Positions 24,467 through 36,903 of a DNA stretch of 64,000 bases are shown in pieces. The notes below the pieces were generated by a model. That model saw only the letters and a program-made list of their open reading frames with translations. It was not told the origin of the DNA and ran no database searches. The DNA comes from Prostheceraeus crozeri (lineage: Eukaryota; Platyhelminthes; Polycladida; Euryleptidae), in the NCBI GenBank assembly GCA_907163375.1, contig CAJQUW010001805.1:62001-126000 (forward strand), given 5' to 3'. The stretch's first letter is position 1, and each line of letters begins with the position of its first letter. Made by a program: the position numbers and the translations under genes.

Positions 24467-25444
24467 GTAAGATCCTGAATTTGTTTGTTCATTTTGGGTA
24501 ATTTCACCGTTAGATAAACAATAAGATCAATATTGAATGTAACGCGTAGAAAAGAAAATTAAATAAAATTTAAGTTAAAATTATGTTAACAATAGAGTTC
24601 CGATTATCCCTATACATGTTTATATTTCTAGACTTGCCGAGCGAATGGGAATTTCCATGGGAATACCTTTTTTACTATCGGAATTTCCATTGGAAAAAAT
24701 ATGACGTACGCTTACTTGTCTCCTTTTACAACGTGATACAAGAGGAATTTGAAGTAGGGTTTCGCACATGACCATAAATTTACAAACTGGCCGATGATCA
24801 CCGCTTTCGACATGAAATATTGAAAAGGTTATTAAATGGGTTTGATTTAATAAGTTTAATTCGCTCATTTGAAATATAGATATGCTATATAAAGATAACA
24901 ACTTATTGCCCAATTATACCAAAGTTAGCAAGAAAGGAGTATGCATCTTAGCCTTAGCATCTTACCTTCGATGCATATTGTGTATAACCTGCTGGAGATT
25001 ACCCGCAACTTAGAGCACTTACTTATTAAAGTTTCAGCTATCTCGGTACCTTGCACTTATGCCTCAACTATTCTGACCTTATCTTAAAAGCAAGGTGTCT
25101 GCGATCAGGGAAAACGGGCATGACTGGGTATGTAGCCATCAGTGTGATGTATAACATCCAATATCATTATTCAATGTGAAATCTTTATTCATAGATGTAG
25201 CTTTATTTCTGAAAAATTGTCATTCCCGATTGTTTCGAGTATCTTAGAGTTCTTTCTCAGAACATTTCAGTCTCCCTTACTCTCTTTTCATTCATTTGGA
25301 AGCAAGTCAAAAGTCTTATATCTTATGTGATTTGGTTACGATATTTATGAATCCAAGAATTTTGATACAAGCAAATACGCATTCCAAATTATGCGACTTG
25401 ATATTTAGTAAAGGATAATAGGCCTACATGTCTACGCAAGCATG
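24467..25444. other. intergenic DNA, no gene recognised
   Basis: This AT-rich stretch holds one TAGGCCTA motif (25419). It may contain the unrecognised last exon of the recombinase pseudogene. Confidence 0.4.
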
Positions 25445-25449
25445 ATGTC

Positions 25450-25779
25450 TGTTGTATCGGTGAGATATACAATGTATGTGAATACTGATCGGACGACAAT
25501 TACATAGCCGTTTACAATCACCGCTAAAACGTCTACTAGTAAATACGATGAGTAGTATCAATGGTCATGATAACGAAATGTTCACGAGAGACAATAATAT
25601 GTATAACCTTCAAGATCACATGATGAGATCAGGTGATACGTGTTTGAATGTGTAAAACCGTCGGACATATTGAGAATAAAGGGAACAGACTCGATCGTCT
25701 GTAAAGCAAGAACGTCGTTCTCATTTCCATGATCTTAGGAAGATAATCAGCCCTTAGATCCACTATAACAAATAGAACA
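25450..25779 (+). repeat. gypsy-2 5' LTR
   Basis: It starts TGTTGTATCGG and ends TAGAACA. A likely primer-binding site, ctggcgacgagg, follows at 25780. I could not assign the tRNA. Confidence 0.9.
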
Positions 25780-25811
25780 CTGGCGACGAGGATTACGTAA
25801 CGACCTACGCA

Positions 25812-28800
25812 ATGGCTACTACGAGTACCCCAGCTGTTAAACTGTTCGTGGCTATTCCCGAAAAATTCTGGTGTCATTCCGGTGAGCAACCACCCTTGAG
25901 ATGGGAATTATGGATCAAACAATTCCAGGCCTACATCTCCATGACTGACGGTGTCAGCCGGCGGGTACGAAATTGACCGACGAACAGAAAAACAATATGC
26001 TGATCATGTTACTGGGATCAGAAGGACTACGTCAATTCGACGCACATCCTACAGCTAAAACTATCGCTACAGCTACATCGAAAGACTTCATTGATGCTGC
26101 AACGAAAGTTTTTCAAAAATCTGTGAACAAGATTCGTGCTCATTTCGAATTCAACGAATGCTAGCAAGAATTCGACGAAACTGTGTCTCAGTATCTTCTA
26201 AGACTGCGTATGCTGTCCGCAGACTGTGATTTTCATGGTGAAGTTGATTACCACCTGGCGGTCCAGCTAGTCTACGGATGCCGCAACAAGGCCATCCAGG
26301 AACGACTTCTGACCAAAACAACAATCGTTCTCGAAACTTTCGTGAGGATCGCTGAAGCAATGGAATCGTCGATGAAGGACTCAAATCGTCCGAGAGGCGA
26401 TCAGCAAGTGGCGATCGCAAGGACCGGACCGAAGCACAACCGACCGGGAGGGCCAAAATCGCAGCCGCATAGCAAAAGACAGAAGAGTGCAGAGATCAAT
26501 CAGTGTCATCCGAAAGCAGCAGTGCAAAATATTCAGTGTACAGGTTGTGGGCGCAGTGATCATAGGTATAAAGACGATGTATGTCCTGCTAAAAATCGTG
26601 AGTGCCGATTTTGTCATGTGAAAGGGCACTATGAAAAATTTTGTCGCAAAAAGGCTGCAAGGTCAAAGAGAGTTAAGATTCATAAAGTAAATTCAACTCG
26701 CTTTGAGTGCTCTATCGATTTTGTCAAAACTGACGGATCGAAAGTTCGTATCACAGCTGATACTGACAGCTGTTCTGATATGACAGGCATTCCTCGCTCT
26801 GTTTTTGATAAGCATTTCTCTGATAAAGCCGTTAAGCGATATCAACGACAGTTGACTAACTTTGACCATTCAGACATCAAAGGAGTGTACTCTCAATTTT
26901 CTGTCCGTGTGATTTTTGAGACCAGCTCAGCTGTCATTGATGTACTTGTGTTGCCTGATGAGTATGGTCCTATTTTTCGGAAACGACGTGATAGGAAAGT
27001 TAGGACTTATTCTAGACGGTAGGAACGGCAAAGTGTACACAGAAAATTCGCAGGTTCAGTCTGTAGTGGAAAAGGATAGGCTGGAAAATGAGCATGTGAT
27101 AAATGACGAATTTATTAAGAAATCATGGCCTAACCTACTGAAGCCCGATATAAGGATAATACCCGAGCGTGAACATAAGATTATGATCGAACCAGACGCT
27201 ATTCCTACAGTGCAAAAATTGCGACAGATCCCGTTGTATCGTAGGGACGAGGCAATGAGGCAAATTGATCTAATGGAAAAAGAAGGCATCTGGTCGAAGG
27301 TAAATCGTTCGAAATGGGTTCATCCATTGGTGACTGTAGACAAACCAAATGGAGGTGTTAGGATTACTACAGACCTGTCGAAGCTCAACAAATATGTGAT
27401 TCCGTACCGATATCCTCTGCCAAATATTCAAGATATCTATGTAAAAATTGCAAAGGCAAAGATATTCTCAAAAATCGATTTGCGTATGGGCTATTATAAC
27501 ATGCAGCTCAGTCCCGAGAGTCAACTACTAACGACAACTATCACACCGAAGGGTTTATATGCGTACAACCGCTTATGCATGGGTTTATGTGATGCAAGTG
27601 CCGTATTTCAGTCAGAAATAGCGGATACCTTGAAAGACTGTCCAGGAGCTACTCCCTACATGGATGATATCATCGTGGTAGGAGAAAATCGTGACGATCA
27701 CAAACGAAACTTGGTTCAGGTCCTCACAGCTCTCGACAAGAAAAATGTACGGGTAAACTTCAGTAAATGCATGTTTGAAAAGACAGAAATTCCCTTTTTA
27801 GGCCATATTATAAGCCAGGGTCAAATCAAACCCGATCCAAAGAACCTAGAGCCGATCAAAAATGCTCAGGCACCAGAAAACTTAAAGCAAGTCCAAAGTT
27901 TTTCTAGGCATGTTAAACTATTACCGAGAATTTTTGCCGAACATGGCGCAGATCGCTGAACCTTTGAGAGAGCTGACCAGGAAGGAAAAACCATTTGTAT
28001 GGTCCAAGAAATGTCAGTCCGCCTTCGAACAGCTTAAGAGTATAATATGCAGCGATTTGAAATTAGCAATTTTTAACCCAGTGTGCAACACGATTGTCTC
28101 GACTGACGCCTCAGAAATAGGAATTGGCGGTCTACTGTCTCAAGTCCAAAATGGGAAAGAAGTGCCCATAGCATTCGGACATCGCACACTAAACGACAGA
28201 CAAAGAAGATACGCAACGAATGAGCGAGAGGCCCTAGCAGCCGTCTTCTTTTGTGAATACTGGGAAAAATTTCTGTTGGGAGTTAAGTTCACACTACGTA
28301 CAGATCATCAAGCACTGAGAAATCTCCTTCAAGAATACGGAGACGGTCGAAAATCAAGCAAATTCGCTCGATGGTTCGACAGATTGAGAATTTTTTAATT
28401 ACAATATCGAATATTGTAAAGGAGTCCAACAATGTTGTAGCAGATACTATGTCTCGCTTGTCTAACAGAACAGAGGAACCGGGAGTACCTGATGCGCAAG
28501 CAGAGATCATGGTCAAAGCGATTCAAGAAAGTGGCTTTACAATGCAAATGTTCAACAAGGCGACCAAAGAAGATGCACTTCATGCGAAAATTCGTGAGCA
28601 TATACGAAATGAATGGAGAATAAAGAGAGCGAAGGTTCCGAATGAGTTAATGCCATTCTATCAACTTCGCCAAGAGCTATATATAGACGACGTCGTGATT
28701 GTAAGAAACAACACGAGACTGTTAGTACCGGAAAGTATTCGCTCCCAACTTCTAAGCATATCGCATGAAGGACATCCTGGAATTGTCAGGTTAAAAAGAA

Positions 28801-29811
28801 AGCTAACAGAACGATATTGGTGGCCTAATATGGACAAAGAAATAGAATTGACCGTGAAATATTGTCAAGGATGTCAGCAATCACAGAAATCAGCACCGAA
28901 GGCAAAAATTAAAAGTCAGTCTTCCGAACAGCTTCACACATCGTGGGAGAAAATTGCTATAGACATAACAGGACCGTTCGATAATGCACCAAGCAATAAA
29001 AAGTTCATTGTTGTCGTAATTGACTATTTTTCGAAATTCCCGGAAATTCTATGTACGACTGATATCACTTCGGGCAGGATTATATCGTGGTTAAAAACAT
29101 TATACGCAAGATATGGACACCCGAGTATATTGGTCTCGGATAACGGACCTCAGTTTGTAAGCAGCGAGTTCAGTCAGTTCCTCGAAAACAGAAACATAAA
29201 ACACTATCGCACGGCAAGCTACAATCCCCAAGAGAACGGCTTGGTTGAAGTTTTCAATAGATACCTGAAGTGGGGTATTCAAACGTTCGACGCCTCAGGT
29301 AAATCTTGGGACAATGGTCTTCTGGATCTACTCGCACAATTTCGGGCAAATGCACCTAAGCATGACGGAAATAGCCCAGCAGAACTTTTCCTCGGTAGAT
29401 CAGCAAGGCCTAGATTCGAAGTAGTTCGACTTTCGAAAGAAGAGGAGAGAGAAGAGCCATCAGTAGCGGAAGAGAAAGAGGAGCAGGTAGATAGTACGTC
29501 ACGGACTATGATAAAAAAACTACAAAGGTCCTTATAAGAAAGGTGATAAGGTCAGGATAAAGCTCCCTCACGTGCCAAAGGGTCGAAGTCCATATTCACA
29601 GCCATATGAAATTGTCGAAGTTCTAGGGAATTGGACTTACAGAGTATCAGACGGTAAGACATGGAACGCTAGAAAACTCCGCAGGGCTTATGAGCAAACA
29701 GAGCATATAATGTTTGGTTTAGATGATAACGAGAATGAGTTAAGAACGCGTCGATCCTCGAGAAGGACGAAAGGCGTGCCGCCACAGCGCTACATCTTGC
29801 AGGACCATTAG
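25812..29811 (+). pseudogene. gypsy-2 gag-pol region, broken
   Basis: Parts in order: gag from 25812; two cysteine knuckles (CTGCGRSDH and CRFCHVKGHYEKFC) at about 26535-26645; an aspartic protease region (DTDSCSDMTG, about 26760); reverse transcriptase (WVHPLVTVDKPNGGVR from about 27315, YMDDI about 27657); RNase H (STDASEIGIGG, about 28100); the integrase zinc domain (HEGHPG and CQGCQQSQ, about 28765-28885); and the integrase core (DITGPF about 28965, VSDNGPQF about 29132, ENGLVEVFNRY about 29231). A basic C-terminal tail ends near 29811. This is a fossil that cannot encode the complete polyprotein. Confidence 0.85.
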
Positions 29812-29828
29812 TTGAGAGAGGAGGGTGG

Positions 29829-30158
29829 TGTTGTATCGGTGAGATATACAATGTATGTGAATACTGATCGGACGACAATTACATAGCCGTTTACAATCAC
29901 CGCTAAAACGTCTACTAGTAAATACGATGAGTAGTATCAATGGTCATGATAACGAAATGTTCACGAGAGACAATAATATGTATAACCTTCAAGATCACAT
30001 GATGAGATCAGGTGATACGTGTTTGAATGTGTAAAACCGTCGGACATATTGAGAATAAAGGGAACAGACTCGATCGTCTGTAAAGCAAGAACGTCGTTCT
30101 CATTTCCATGATCTTAGGAAGATAATCAGCCCTTAGATCCACTATAACAAATAGAACA
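29829..30158 (+). repeat. gypsy-2 3' LTR
   Basis: It has the same ends and length as the 5' LTR and no differences by eye. The target duplication atgtc follows. Confidence 0.9.
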
Positions 30159-30163
30159 ATGTC

Positions 30164-31403
30164 GAATTTGATGTGAAAGTGACTTCGTCTTAATAACGTT
30201 CATCTGATTGTGTAGATAGTTATTAAAATAGCTTCAACAAATCGAATCGAAATTCATCGATAGGTTCTTGAAAGCAAAAATTGACTTCTATGCATTTTTC
30301 GCTTTATGCGAACACATGTGATGTTGGGACATAGATGATGAGAACAAAAGCAACTAGCAAAGTTTTGTTCAGAAACTCATAAACTCAGCGTGTAATGAGA
30401 ATCACCTATGCTATGATGAACTAATCAGTAGCTAGTGTTAATATCGGATAATATTGAAATCAACAGCTTAGCTGAATTTCTTGACTGGACCTCTACGCAA
30501 ATTATAGGTTAAAAATATTTGATACTATTCTAAATCATGAGAAATTTGTCAACTACTGGCACAGTGTTAAACAAATTTCAAGTATGCACGTTTGGAGTTC
30601 AACATGTAAACCGGGAACATAATATTCTACATGTCAATAAACGAAATGAATAATAATCAATTTAATTATTGTTCGATGAGGTCAATTTCATTTTTTGTAA
30701 TAAGACCTACCTAGATAAGTGTGGGACATTTAAATTGACATTTATAGAAGTTTTAGGCTTGCAGAAAATGAATCACGTACGATAGATCGTTTAATCGTTT
30801 TATGAACGTTAATCGTTTGGATACGATTACGATTAAAATGATCAGTCCTACTAAAAACTGACCTCGACTGAAAACACTGACGTCGATGAAAAAATTAATG
30901 TCAGTTGAAACTCTGCTAATTGTAAGAGTATAATGCTTAAATTACAACACTCCATACAGAAATGAATAGAGAAATGGCCGTATTTTTATAAGAGTATGTT
31001 TACGTCGTACGATGTTATATGCGTTATATGTTACACGTTTATATATTATATGTATGTGGTACGTCGTATATGCGACGTATAAACGCGATTCAAGAATTTT
31101 AAAAAAACACAAGGATTAACACAAAAACAGTAAAGCAATGAAGAGTTTATATATAATTTAGAGATTATTTATATAACAGAATAAACTGTGGGCCTATAAA
31201 ATTACTTAGTGCTTTCAAAATCATGTCATATGTTTTGATAGCTGAAGTAAGACAGTATCAGCTAACACTTAACCGAACAATCCTGTATTGAGACGATGCA
31301 GTGACCTGATATGGAGCTTTCTTTTTGCTGAGTGTAAATATAGAGCGAAAATATAGTAGTAAGGGATGAGTGGAGACTATATCAAAGCCAATATGAAATC
31401 GCG
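30164..31403. other. AT-rich intergenic DNA
   Basis: No gene was recognised. Short motifs such as tatatgcg/cgtatatgcgacgtat recur at about 31015-31085. The 5' part of the hAT remnant below was not found here. Confidence 0.4.
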
Positions 31404-32135
31404 GTGAGTGAGAAGGACCGCCTCGATCACTATTGGCGTGAGGTGATGAACTTAAAGACGGAAACGGGCGAGAGAATGTTCCCACACTTGACAAAGGTTG
31501 TAAAAAGTTTCTTGTCAATGGCACACGGCAATTCTGATGTTGAACGCAGCTTGTCGTTTAATCGAAGGACGCTTACCGACGACCGGAATAAGTTGTCAGA
31601 AGAAGCATTGATAGGCATTAGGCGGGTGAAGGAGTATGCTCATCGGTGTGGCGGTGCTCATAACGTAAATACTCTTTCACGGGACATTGTCGGTGCAGTT
31701 CAGCAATCTCATCGAAAGTATGAAGAAAGGAAAAGAAGGGAGCGTGAAGAACTCGAAGCAATGAAGAAGAAAGAAAAGCAAAATGCCGAAGCTGAGAGAC
31801 AGCGTATCGAAAGTGTCCTCATGGCTGAGAAAAGCAAAGAACAATTAGATAAGAAAGAAGAACTTCTGAAAGATGAAGAAATTGCTTTACAAGAAGAATA
31901 CAAATTAGCTCAACGACTTCTTGAAGATACCAGAAAACAAATGAACGCTTCTATTGAGAAGAACGACATGATGGGAGTGAAGGTCGCAAGCGAGGTGCTG
32001 AAAACTGCCCAATAACGATTAGAAAATGCAGCTGGAAAACGAAGTGAATATCAACAGAAAGTTCAAAGGATAGGTGAAAAACGTAAATGTGCCTATGAGA
32101 AGCTGATGGCAAGCGCAAAACTACAAAAGAAATAG
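31404..32135 (+). pseudogene. hAT transposase C-terminal part, with in-frame stop
   Basis: The segment MAHGNSDVERSLSFNRR (about 31519-31569) is the hAT C-terminal dimerisation motif, equivalent to the LSHGNALVERG segment of hAT-1. It is followed by a long charged coiled coil rich in Lys and Glu (about 31720-31930). An in-frame TAA at 32013-32015 interrupts the frame, which then continues (RLENAAGKR onward) to a TAG at 32133-32135. The catalytic core is missing. Protein layout and terminus relate it to hAT-1, but the sequence is too different for the same family. Confidence 0.7.
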
Positions 32136-32615
32136 AGGGAATATTCTTCTTTTTTCTATCTAAATTTTCTGGGCAGAGTAGTTGACCCCTTCCAACTGTA
32201 AATGTACATGTATCAAATTCGTGATTGCTACACTACGCTTTGCTCGAAATTGCTTGCTGATGCAGTTGACTAAACTCATTATTACTACAACGAACTGTTC
32301 TTAATTAAGATAACTTATTAGTTATATTAAGTGCCCTGGGCGTCTATTTCAATGTTGCTGTTTCAATACATCAATACATCTGTTTCAATACATCGTGATT
32401 GTTTTGTCACCGATTCGTTTTGCTTTACATTCATAATGTACGAGCGTATGTTACAATGCTACAAATATTTAAGAAAAATTTATCGATATTTATAATGCGA
32501 GAACTCGTTCTTAGTTTTATCATTTTTAAAAAATGAACCGTCATTTTTTTCATTTTTTTGGTAAAACTAGTGTCATTTTTTTCATTTTTTGGTCATTTTG
32601 TCGCTAGACACCCTG
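31404..32615 (+). mobile_element. hAT remnant (hAT-2), 5'-truncated
   Basis: It carries the C-terminal part of a transposase and a right end, gtcgctagacaccctg, at 32600-32615, whose reverse complement starts CAGGGTGTC. Subterminal tcattttttt repeats (about 32520-32595) are typical of hAT ends. No left end was found, so the start given is only the start of recognisable coding sequence. Confidence 0.65.
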
Positions 32616-32758
32616 ACTGCACTAACATTAACTATTTCGTATCAAACGATCATAGGATGCATTAGTTTAACGCTGCCCCATCGATATATACAAAAACAAA
32701 GCAGCTTAAAAAGAGTAAACTAGCGAAATGTAACGTTATTACGCATGGAATTGCTCAT

Positions 32759-33213
32759 ATGTCTTTTTTACAAATATTGTGTTGAAGCATTTTATGGTCT
32801 TGTAATTAGGACGTAACACTTAGGCCTTCGTACACGTCGTATGCTTAGAGATCGATCAACTACAGATTTTATTGTTTTTTAGTTTGAAGTACGTCTTTTT
32901 TTACAAATATTGTGTTGAAGCATTTTATGGTCTTGTAATTAACACCTTTTATTTAGGATCTCCACTGGATTCGTAACACTTAGGCCTTCGTATTACGTCC
33001 TTTGCTTAGAGATCGATCAACTACAGATTATATTGTTTTTTAGTTTGATAAGTATGTCTTTTTTACAAACATTGTGTTGAAGCATTTTATGGTCTTGTGA
33101 TTACCGCCTTTTATTTAGGATTTCCACTTTATTCGTAACACTTAGGCCTTCGTGTTATGTCCTATGCTTAGAGATCGATCAACTACAGATTATATTGTTT
33201 TTTAGTTTGATTA
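32759..33213. repeat. tandem repeat, three units of about 160 bp
   Basis: Units start at 32759, 32891 and 33054, each with gtctttttta. Each holds gttgaagcattttatggtct, cacttaggccttcgt and gagatcgatcaactacagat in the same order. The first unit lacks about 30 bp present in the other two. The copies are close in sequence, so this is a young minisatellite or local duplication. No coding was seen. Confidence 0.9.
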
Positions 33214-33595
33214 TTAAATTCTTTGCTGAATATTTTCTTGAGTTATATGTTACAATTTGTATTTGATCATCATATAATAGAAAAATATAGGTCTGCTGAA
33301 TGGTCCTCATTTAACCGTTTTAATGCTGACGTTATACAATCAACATAATGTAGGCTATGTGTATTATATTGTTGAAAAAGCACTGACAAACAACTAATTC
33401 AACAGATGAGAACGAAGTTTATAGACAAGAATTGAATTACTTTGTTTCCGATCGCGTGTAATATGGATAGCTAGTCTATTCAGCTGCTTAATATCTATCA
33501 TTAATCCCTTCCAAAGGAGTAGCCTATTGACGTGAAGTGATGAACATCGAATGCTCGTAATAAATTCATTTTAAGTTACACATACTTTCATACAG
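33214..33595. other. intergenic DNA, nothing recognised
   Basis: No gene or repeat structure was recognised. Confidence 0.4.
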
Positions 33596-33941
33596 TTAAC
33601 CCTTCTACTGCGCACTGAAAAACTGAATTCAGAAGTGTTTGCTGATGAAGACTATCAGGTTCTGGTATGAAGAAACTATCGATTATGCGCACCATGCAGC
33701 GGAAATAATACTAGAGGCGTGAGGCCTCTATGTGCGCAGAAAATGTTATAGTTACACAATACACACACACATCATAAAAAATTTAGATTGAAGTTGGGAG
33801 TCGAAATGATCATGCATTTGTGAAGTTATTATGCTAATTGACAAAGTAACAAAATATCACCTGGCACAGTGCTGTTGCGATTGAGTGGTTAACAAGAAAA
33901 TTTGGTGTGAGGCCTCTATGTGCGTATAGTAGAAGGGTTAA
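33596..33941. mobile_element. piggyBac-type MITE, second family
   Basis: TTAA at 33596-33599 and 33938-33941 flanks inverted ends. The left end reads TTAACCCTTCTACTGCGCAC, and the right end in reverse complement reads TTAACCCTTCTACTATACGC. The phrase gaggcctctatgtgcg occurs inside (about 33721) and again near the right end (about 33910). At 346 bp it is non-coding. The ends differ from the 7461 MITE beyond TTAACCCTT. Confidence 0.78.
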
Positions 33942-34865
33942 GATCTGGATGAGTGTGAATATGCGGTGAACAATGAAAGCTTTCATTGGCTACTTGCAGA
34001 GCCGCTCCTCGATGAGCATCGAATACTCGTTATAAATTGACGTAGGAAATGCAACCGTTCTCCGTATAAGGCAAAACCCACTCATATTATTCATGTTTGT
34101 ATTAGGAGAGAATGGTTTAAACAAATAAGCTTCGAGGCTATAAATCTATATACCGTTTGATTTATAGGCGATTTACATTAGACCGCATCGAACACAAACG
34201 CACAGAGAAAACTATAATAGGAGCAAATCGTTCTATAGCTAGTGAAAACATCTCAGGAAACGCTTGATCTGTGCGTATCAGAGAAAAGCTATCTGATGAG
34301 ATCGTAGGTCTAATGGCAAAGTTAATTGACAATCGATCGTATATATTTATCATTTGATTTGATAGGTATAATTATAATTGAGAGCATAAATAATCTTTTC
34401 ATCAATTTTTTTTAATCAAGTTAGGTTTAGACTCTAAAATTTCATGAGGAGTCATTCATAAGCTTACGGTAGTCAAGGTTAATAAAATTAGACGGAATTT
34501 ATGTTTCTATGTAGGAATATTAGCCGACAAACTAGTCCATATGTTGCCGAAAGTTTTTGAATTGTGCCGGTATTATGGTAGAAATAAATAGTGTTGTGCC
34601 GGTAGGCTAAAATCCGGTCATTTCCCTATCCGGCACAACTCTAGAAATAAATTCATAAAATTCTTGTTAGGCTTATCTAAATAAACCTCGCTTTGGAAAA
34701 TTTTATATGCTTGCTTCGAAGACTGGAATACCATAGTAAAACAGATGCGTCCAACAAATATAATAGCCGACAGCACGAACATATGGCAAAATATAGTTAC
34801 AAGAAGGACAGCTGTGCATGGTGCATGCAATTAAGTCCATGGACTTGCAACACGGCAATAAAAAG
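33942..34865. other. intergenic DNA, nothing recognised
   Basis: The phrase gtgccggt occurs twice near 34565-34600, with a near-inverse (ccggcacaac) at about 34631. No gene was recognised. Confidence 0.4.
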
Positions 34866-34873
34866 GTGATGAA

Positions 34874-36895
34874 CAGAGCCCGGAACTTCAGGCAAAATGC
34901 CATAAATGCCAAAAAATGCCTTTTACGGTAATTTTTTCAGTAAAATGCCTTTTTTAATTTTTGAGTGCTTTAAATGCCTGAAATGCTTTCTTAACAAACA
35001 ATTAGAGAAACGAATGGTTACTGATTGGTTTAATTTTGCGCTACCCAGCTAACTTTCTGCTGGGCGTACAGATGTATACTGCGTTGTATGACAAGAATGT
35101 ATGAACCCCGTTGAGAAAACCATGTACGCTGAGCGCTAGGAGACGTCAGCAGCTTGTCATTATGGCTACGATCACCTTTTCCCTCCAACGTAACTGTTGC
35201 TTTCATTCGACTGCGCAGGTGGTATCTGTGAGTGTCATTTCAGCGAATCTTCCGTCGAATTTTATTCTGGTCTTATACCATAATGCCTAAAGAAAGGGCG
35301 ACGGCACAACAGAGACTGATGAATTTCATCAAAGAGTTTGGTGAAGAGATATTTTCGTCAGATGGATCAATTTTATTTTGCAAAATCTGTGACAAGGCCG
35401 TGAACTACGAAAAAAGTATTTCGTAACACAGCATCTCGCCGGAGGAAGGCATTCCAGCCTCGCAGCAAAGCGTTCGAAGGAAAAGTCTTCCACCACCACT
35501 TCTCTCCTCAAGCCTGCGCTTCAAGCGGTTGGGAAACAGTCACAATTTTCGCTAGATCTTTGCAACGCATTCGTGTCCTCGAGTATACCTCTTTGGAAGT
35601 TGGAAAATCCTGCACTGAAAGATTTCCTGAGAAAATATACCAAGGAAAATGTACCGTCAGAATCAAGTATACGCAAAAATTATATCAACGTTGTGTACCA
35701 ACAACGGATGGAAATGATTCGAACCGCTGTGAGTGAAAATTACATATGGTGTTCAATTGATGAAACGACTAATGCTACTGGACGCTACGTTGTGAATGTT
35801 GTCATCGGAACACTTGACGTACACCACTCGTCGAAGATATTCTTGCTTGCGTGTGAAACAGTAGATAAAACCAACAGTTCAACTATTTCTCAAGTCTTTA
35901 CCAACGCGTTGGTCCTCTTGTGGCCTAATGGTGTGCAGCACAATCGTGTTCTTCTTTTCGTGACGGATGCAGCACCGTACATGAAAAAGGCAGGACGTGC
36001 ACTCAAGATCTTGTTTCCATCAATGCTGCATGTTACTTGCCTAGCGCATGCATTTCATCGAATTGCCGATGAAATTCGCCGACTGTTTCCCGATGTTGAC
36101 GCTCTTATAGCCAATGCAAAGAAAATATTTTTGAAGGCTCCAAGAAGTGTGCAAATGTTGAAGACAGTTGCGCCAAATCTGCAAATGCCACCACAACCCG
36201 TAATTACTCGATGGGGGACATGGATCTCAGCGTCTTTGTGCTATTCCAAGAATTTTGAGGAATTCAAATCTGTCATTTAAGAACTGGATGAGAATGAATC
36301 CGCTTTAATTGCAATCACGAAGAATTTGATCCAAAAACATTCTGTCAAACAGGAGTTGGCATACATCGCGACACATTTTGCGGTTTTACCTGACGGAATC
36401 CAATTCCTTGAAAAGCAAAACGAACCTTTGGTATCTATGCTCAACCAAGTCGACGACCTTCGACAGCAGCTGATGTCTGCCACAGGAAATAGAGGCGAAG
36501 CCATTCGGGCGAAATGCGAGAGTGTGATCGCGTCAAATCCAGATCTCCATGTTTTGAGAGCTGTATCAGCGACATTGCAGGGCGAAATTCAGGACAATGC
36601 AACTACATGCAATATTAAAATGACTCCTGAAATTATGGTATGCTTTAAATTTGCTCCGATAACATCTGTGGACGTTGAGCGTTCTTTTTCAACTTTGAAG
36701 AATATTCTGAGTGACAGGAGGGAGTCCCTATCATTCGAAAACTTAAAAAAGTTGTTAATAGTTGCATGTAATCCCATGCAAAATTTGTGAAAATAAATGC
36801 CTTTTTCTGGATTTTTAGTGCCAATTTTTTATTTCTTTAATGCCTTTTTGCCTGCCTATTTTGTCTGTTTTTAGTGCCTGAAGTTCCGGGCTTTG
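34874..36895 (+). mobile_element. hAT transposon, near-complete (hAT-3)
   Basis: This 2,022-bp element has an exact 8-bp target duplication, gtgatgaa, at 34866-34873 and 36896-36903. Its inverted ends start CAGAGCCCGGAACTTCAGGC on the left and, in reverse complement, CAAAGCCCGGAACTTCAGGC on the right. aaatgcc-type subterminal repeats lie on both sides. It carries one transposase gene with two small defects. Confidence 0.9.
35283..36790 (+). pseudogene. hAT transposase, one frameshift and one stop
   Basis: The frame starts at the ATG at 35283 (MPKERATAQQRL). A small zinc-finger-like N-terminus (FCKICDK about 35379, then QHLAGGRH about 35437) resembles CGG-repeat-binding (CGGBP1-like) hAT proteins. 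The RNase H-like core includes WCSIDETTNATGRYVV (about 35748), LFVTDAAPYMKKAG (about 35954), CLAHAFHRIAD (about 36040) and ITRWGTW (about 36203). The C-terminal dimerisation motif is VDVERSFSTLKNILSDRR (about 36668-36721). Breaks are a 1-nt shift in the A run near 35412-35418 and an in-frame TAA at 36278-36280, after which the same frame resumes. This is therefore a recently dead copy of an otherwise full-length gene. Confidence 0.85.
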
Positions 36896-36903
36896 GTGAT
36901 GAA

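Larger units (their letters stand above)
25450..30158 (+). mobile_element. Ty3/gypsy LTR retrotransposon, fossil (gypsy-2)
   Basis: Two 330-bp LTRs (25450-25779, 29829-30158) look identical by eye, and a 5-bp target duplication atgtc flanks the element (25445-25449, 30159-30163). A purine-rich tract (gagagaggaggg) precedes the 3' LTR. The internal region holds gag, CCHC knuckles, protease, RT, RNase H and integrase in gypsy order. Identical LTRs indicate a very recent insertion, yet the coding region is broken, with about five breaks. The lineage looks Mag-like but was not determined. Confidence 0.9.
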
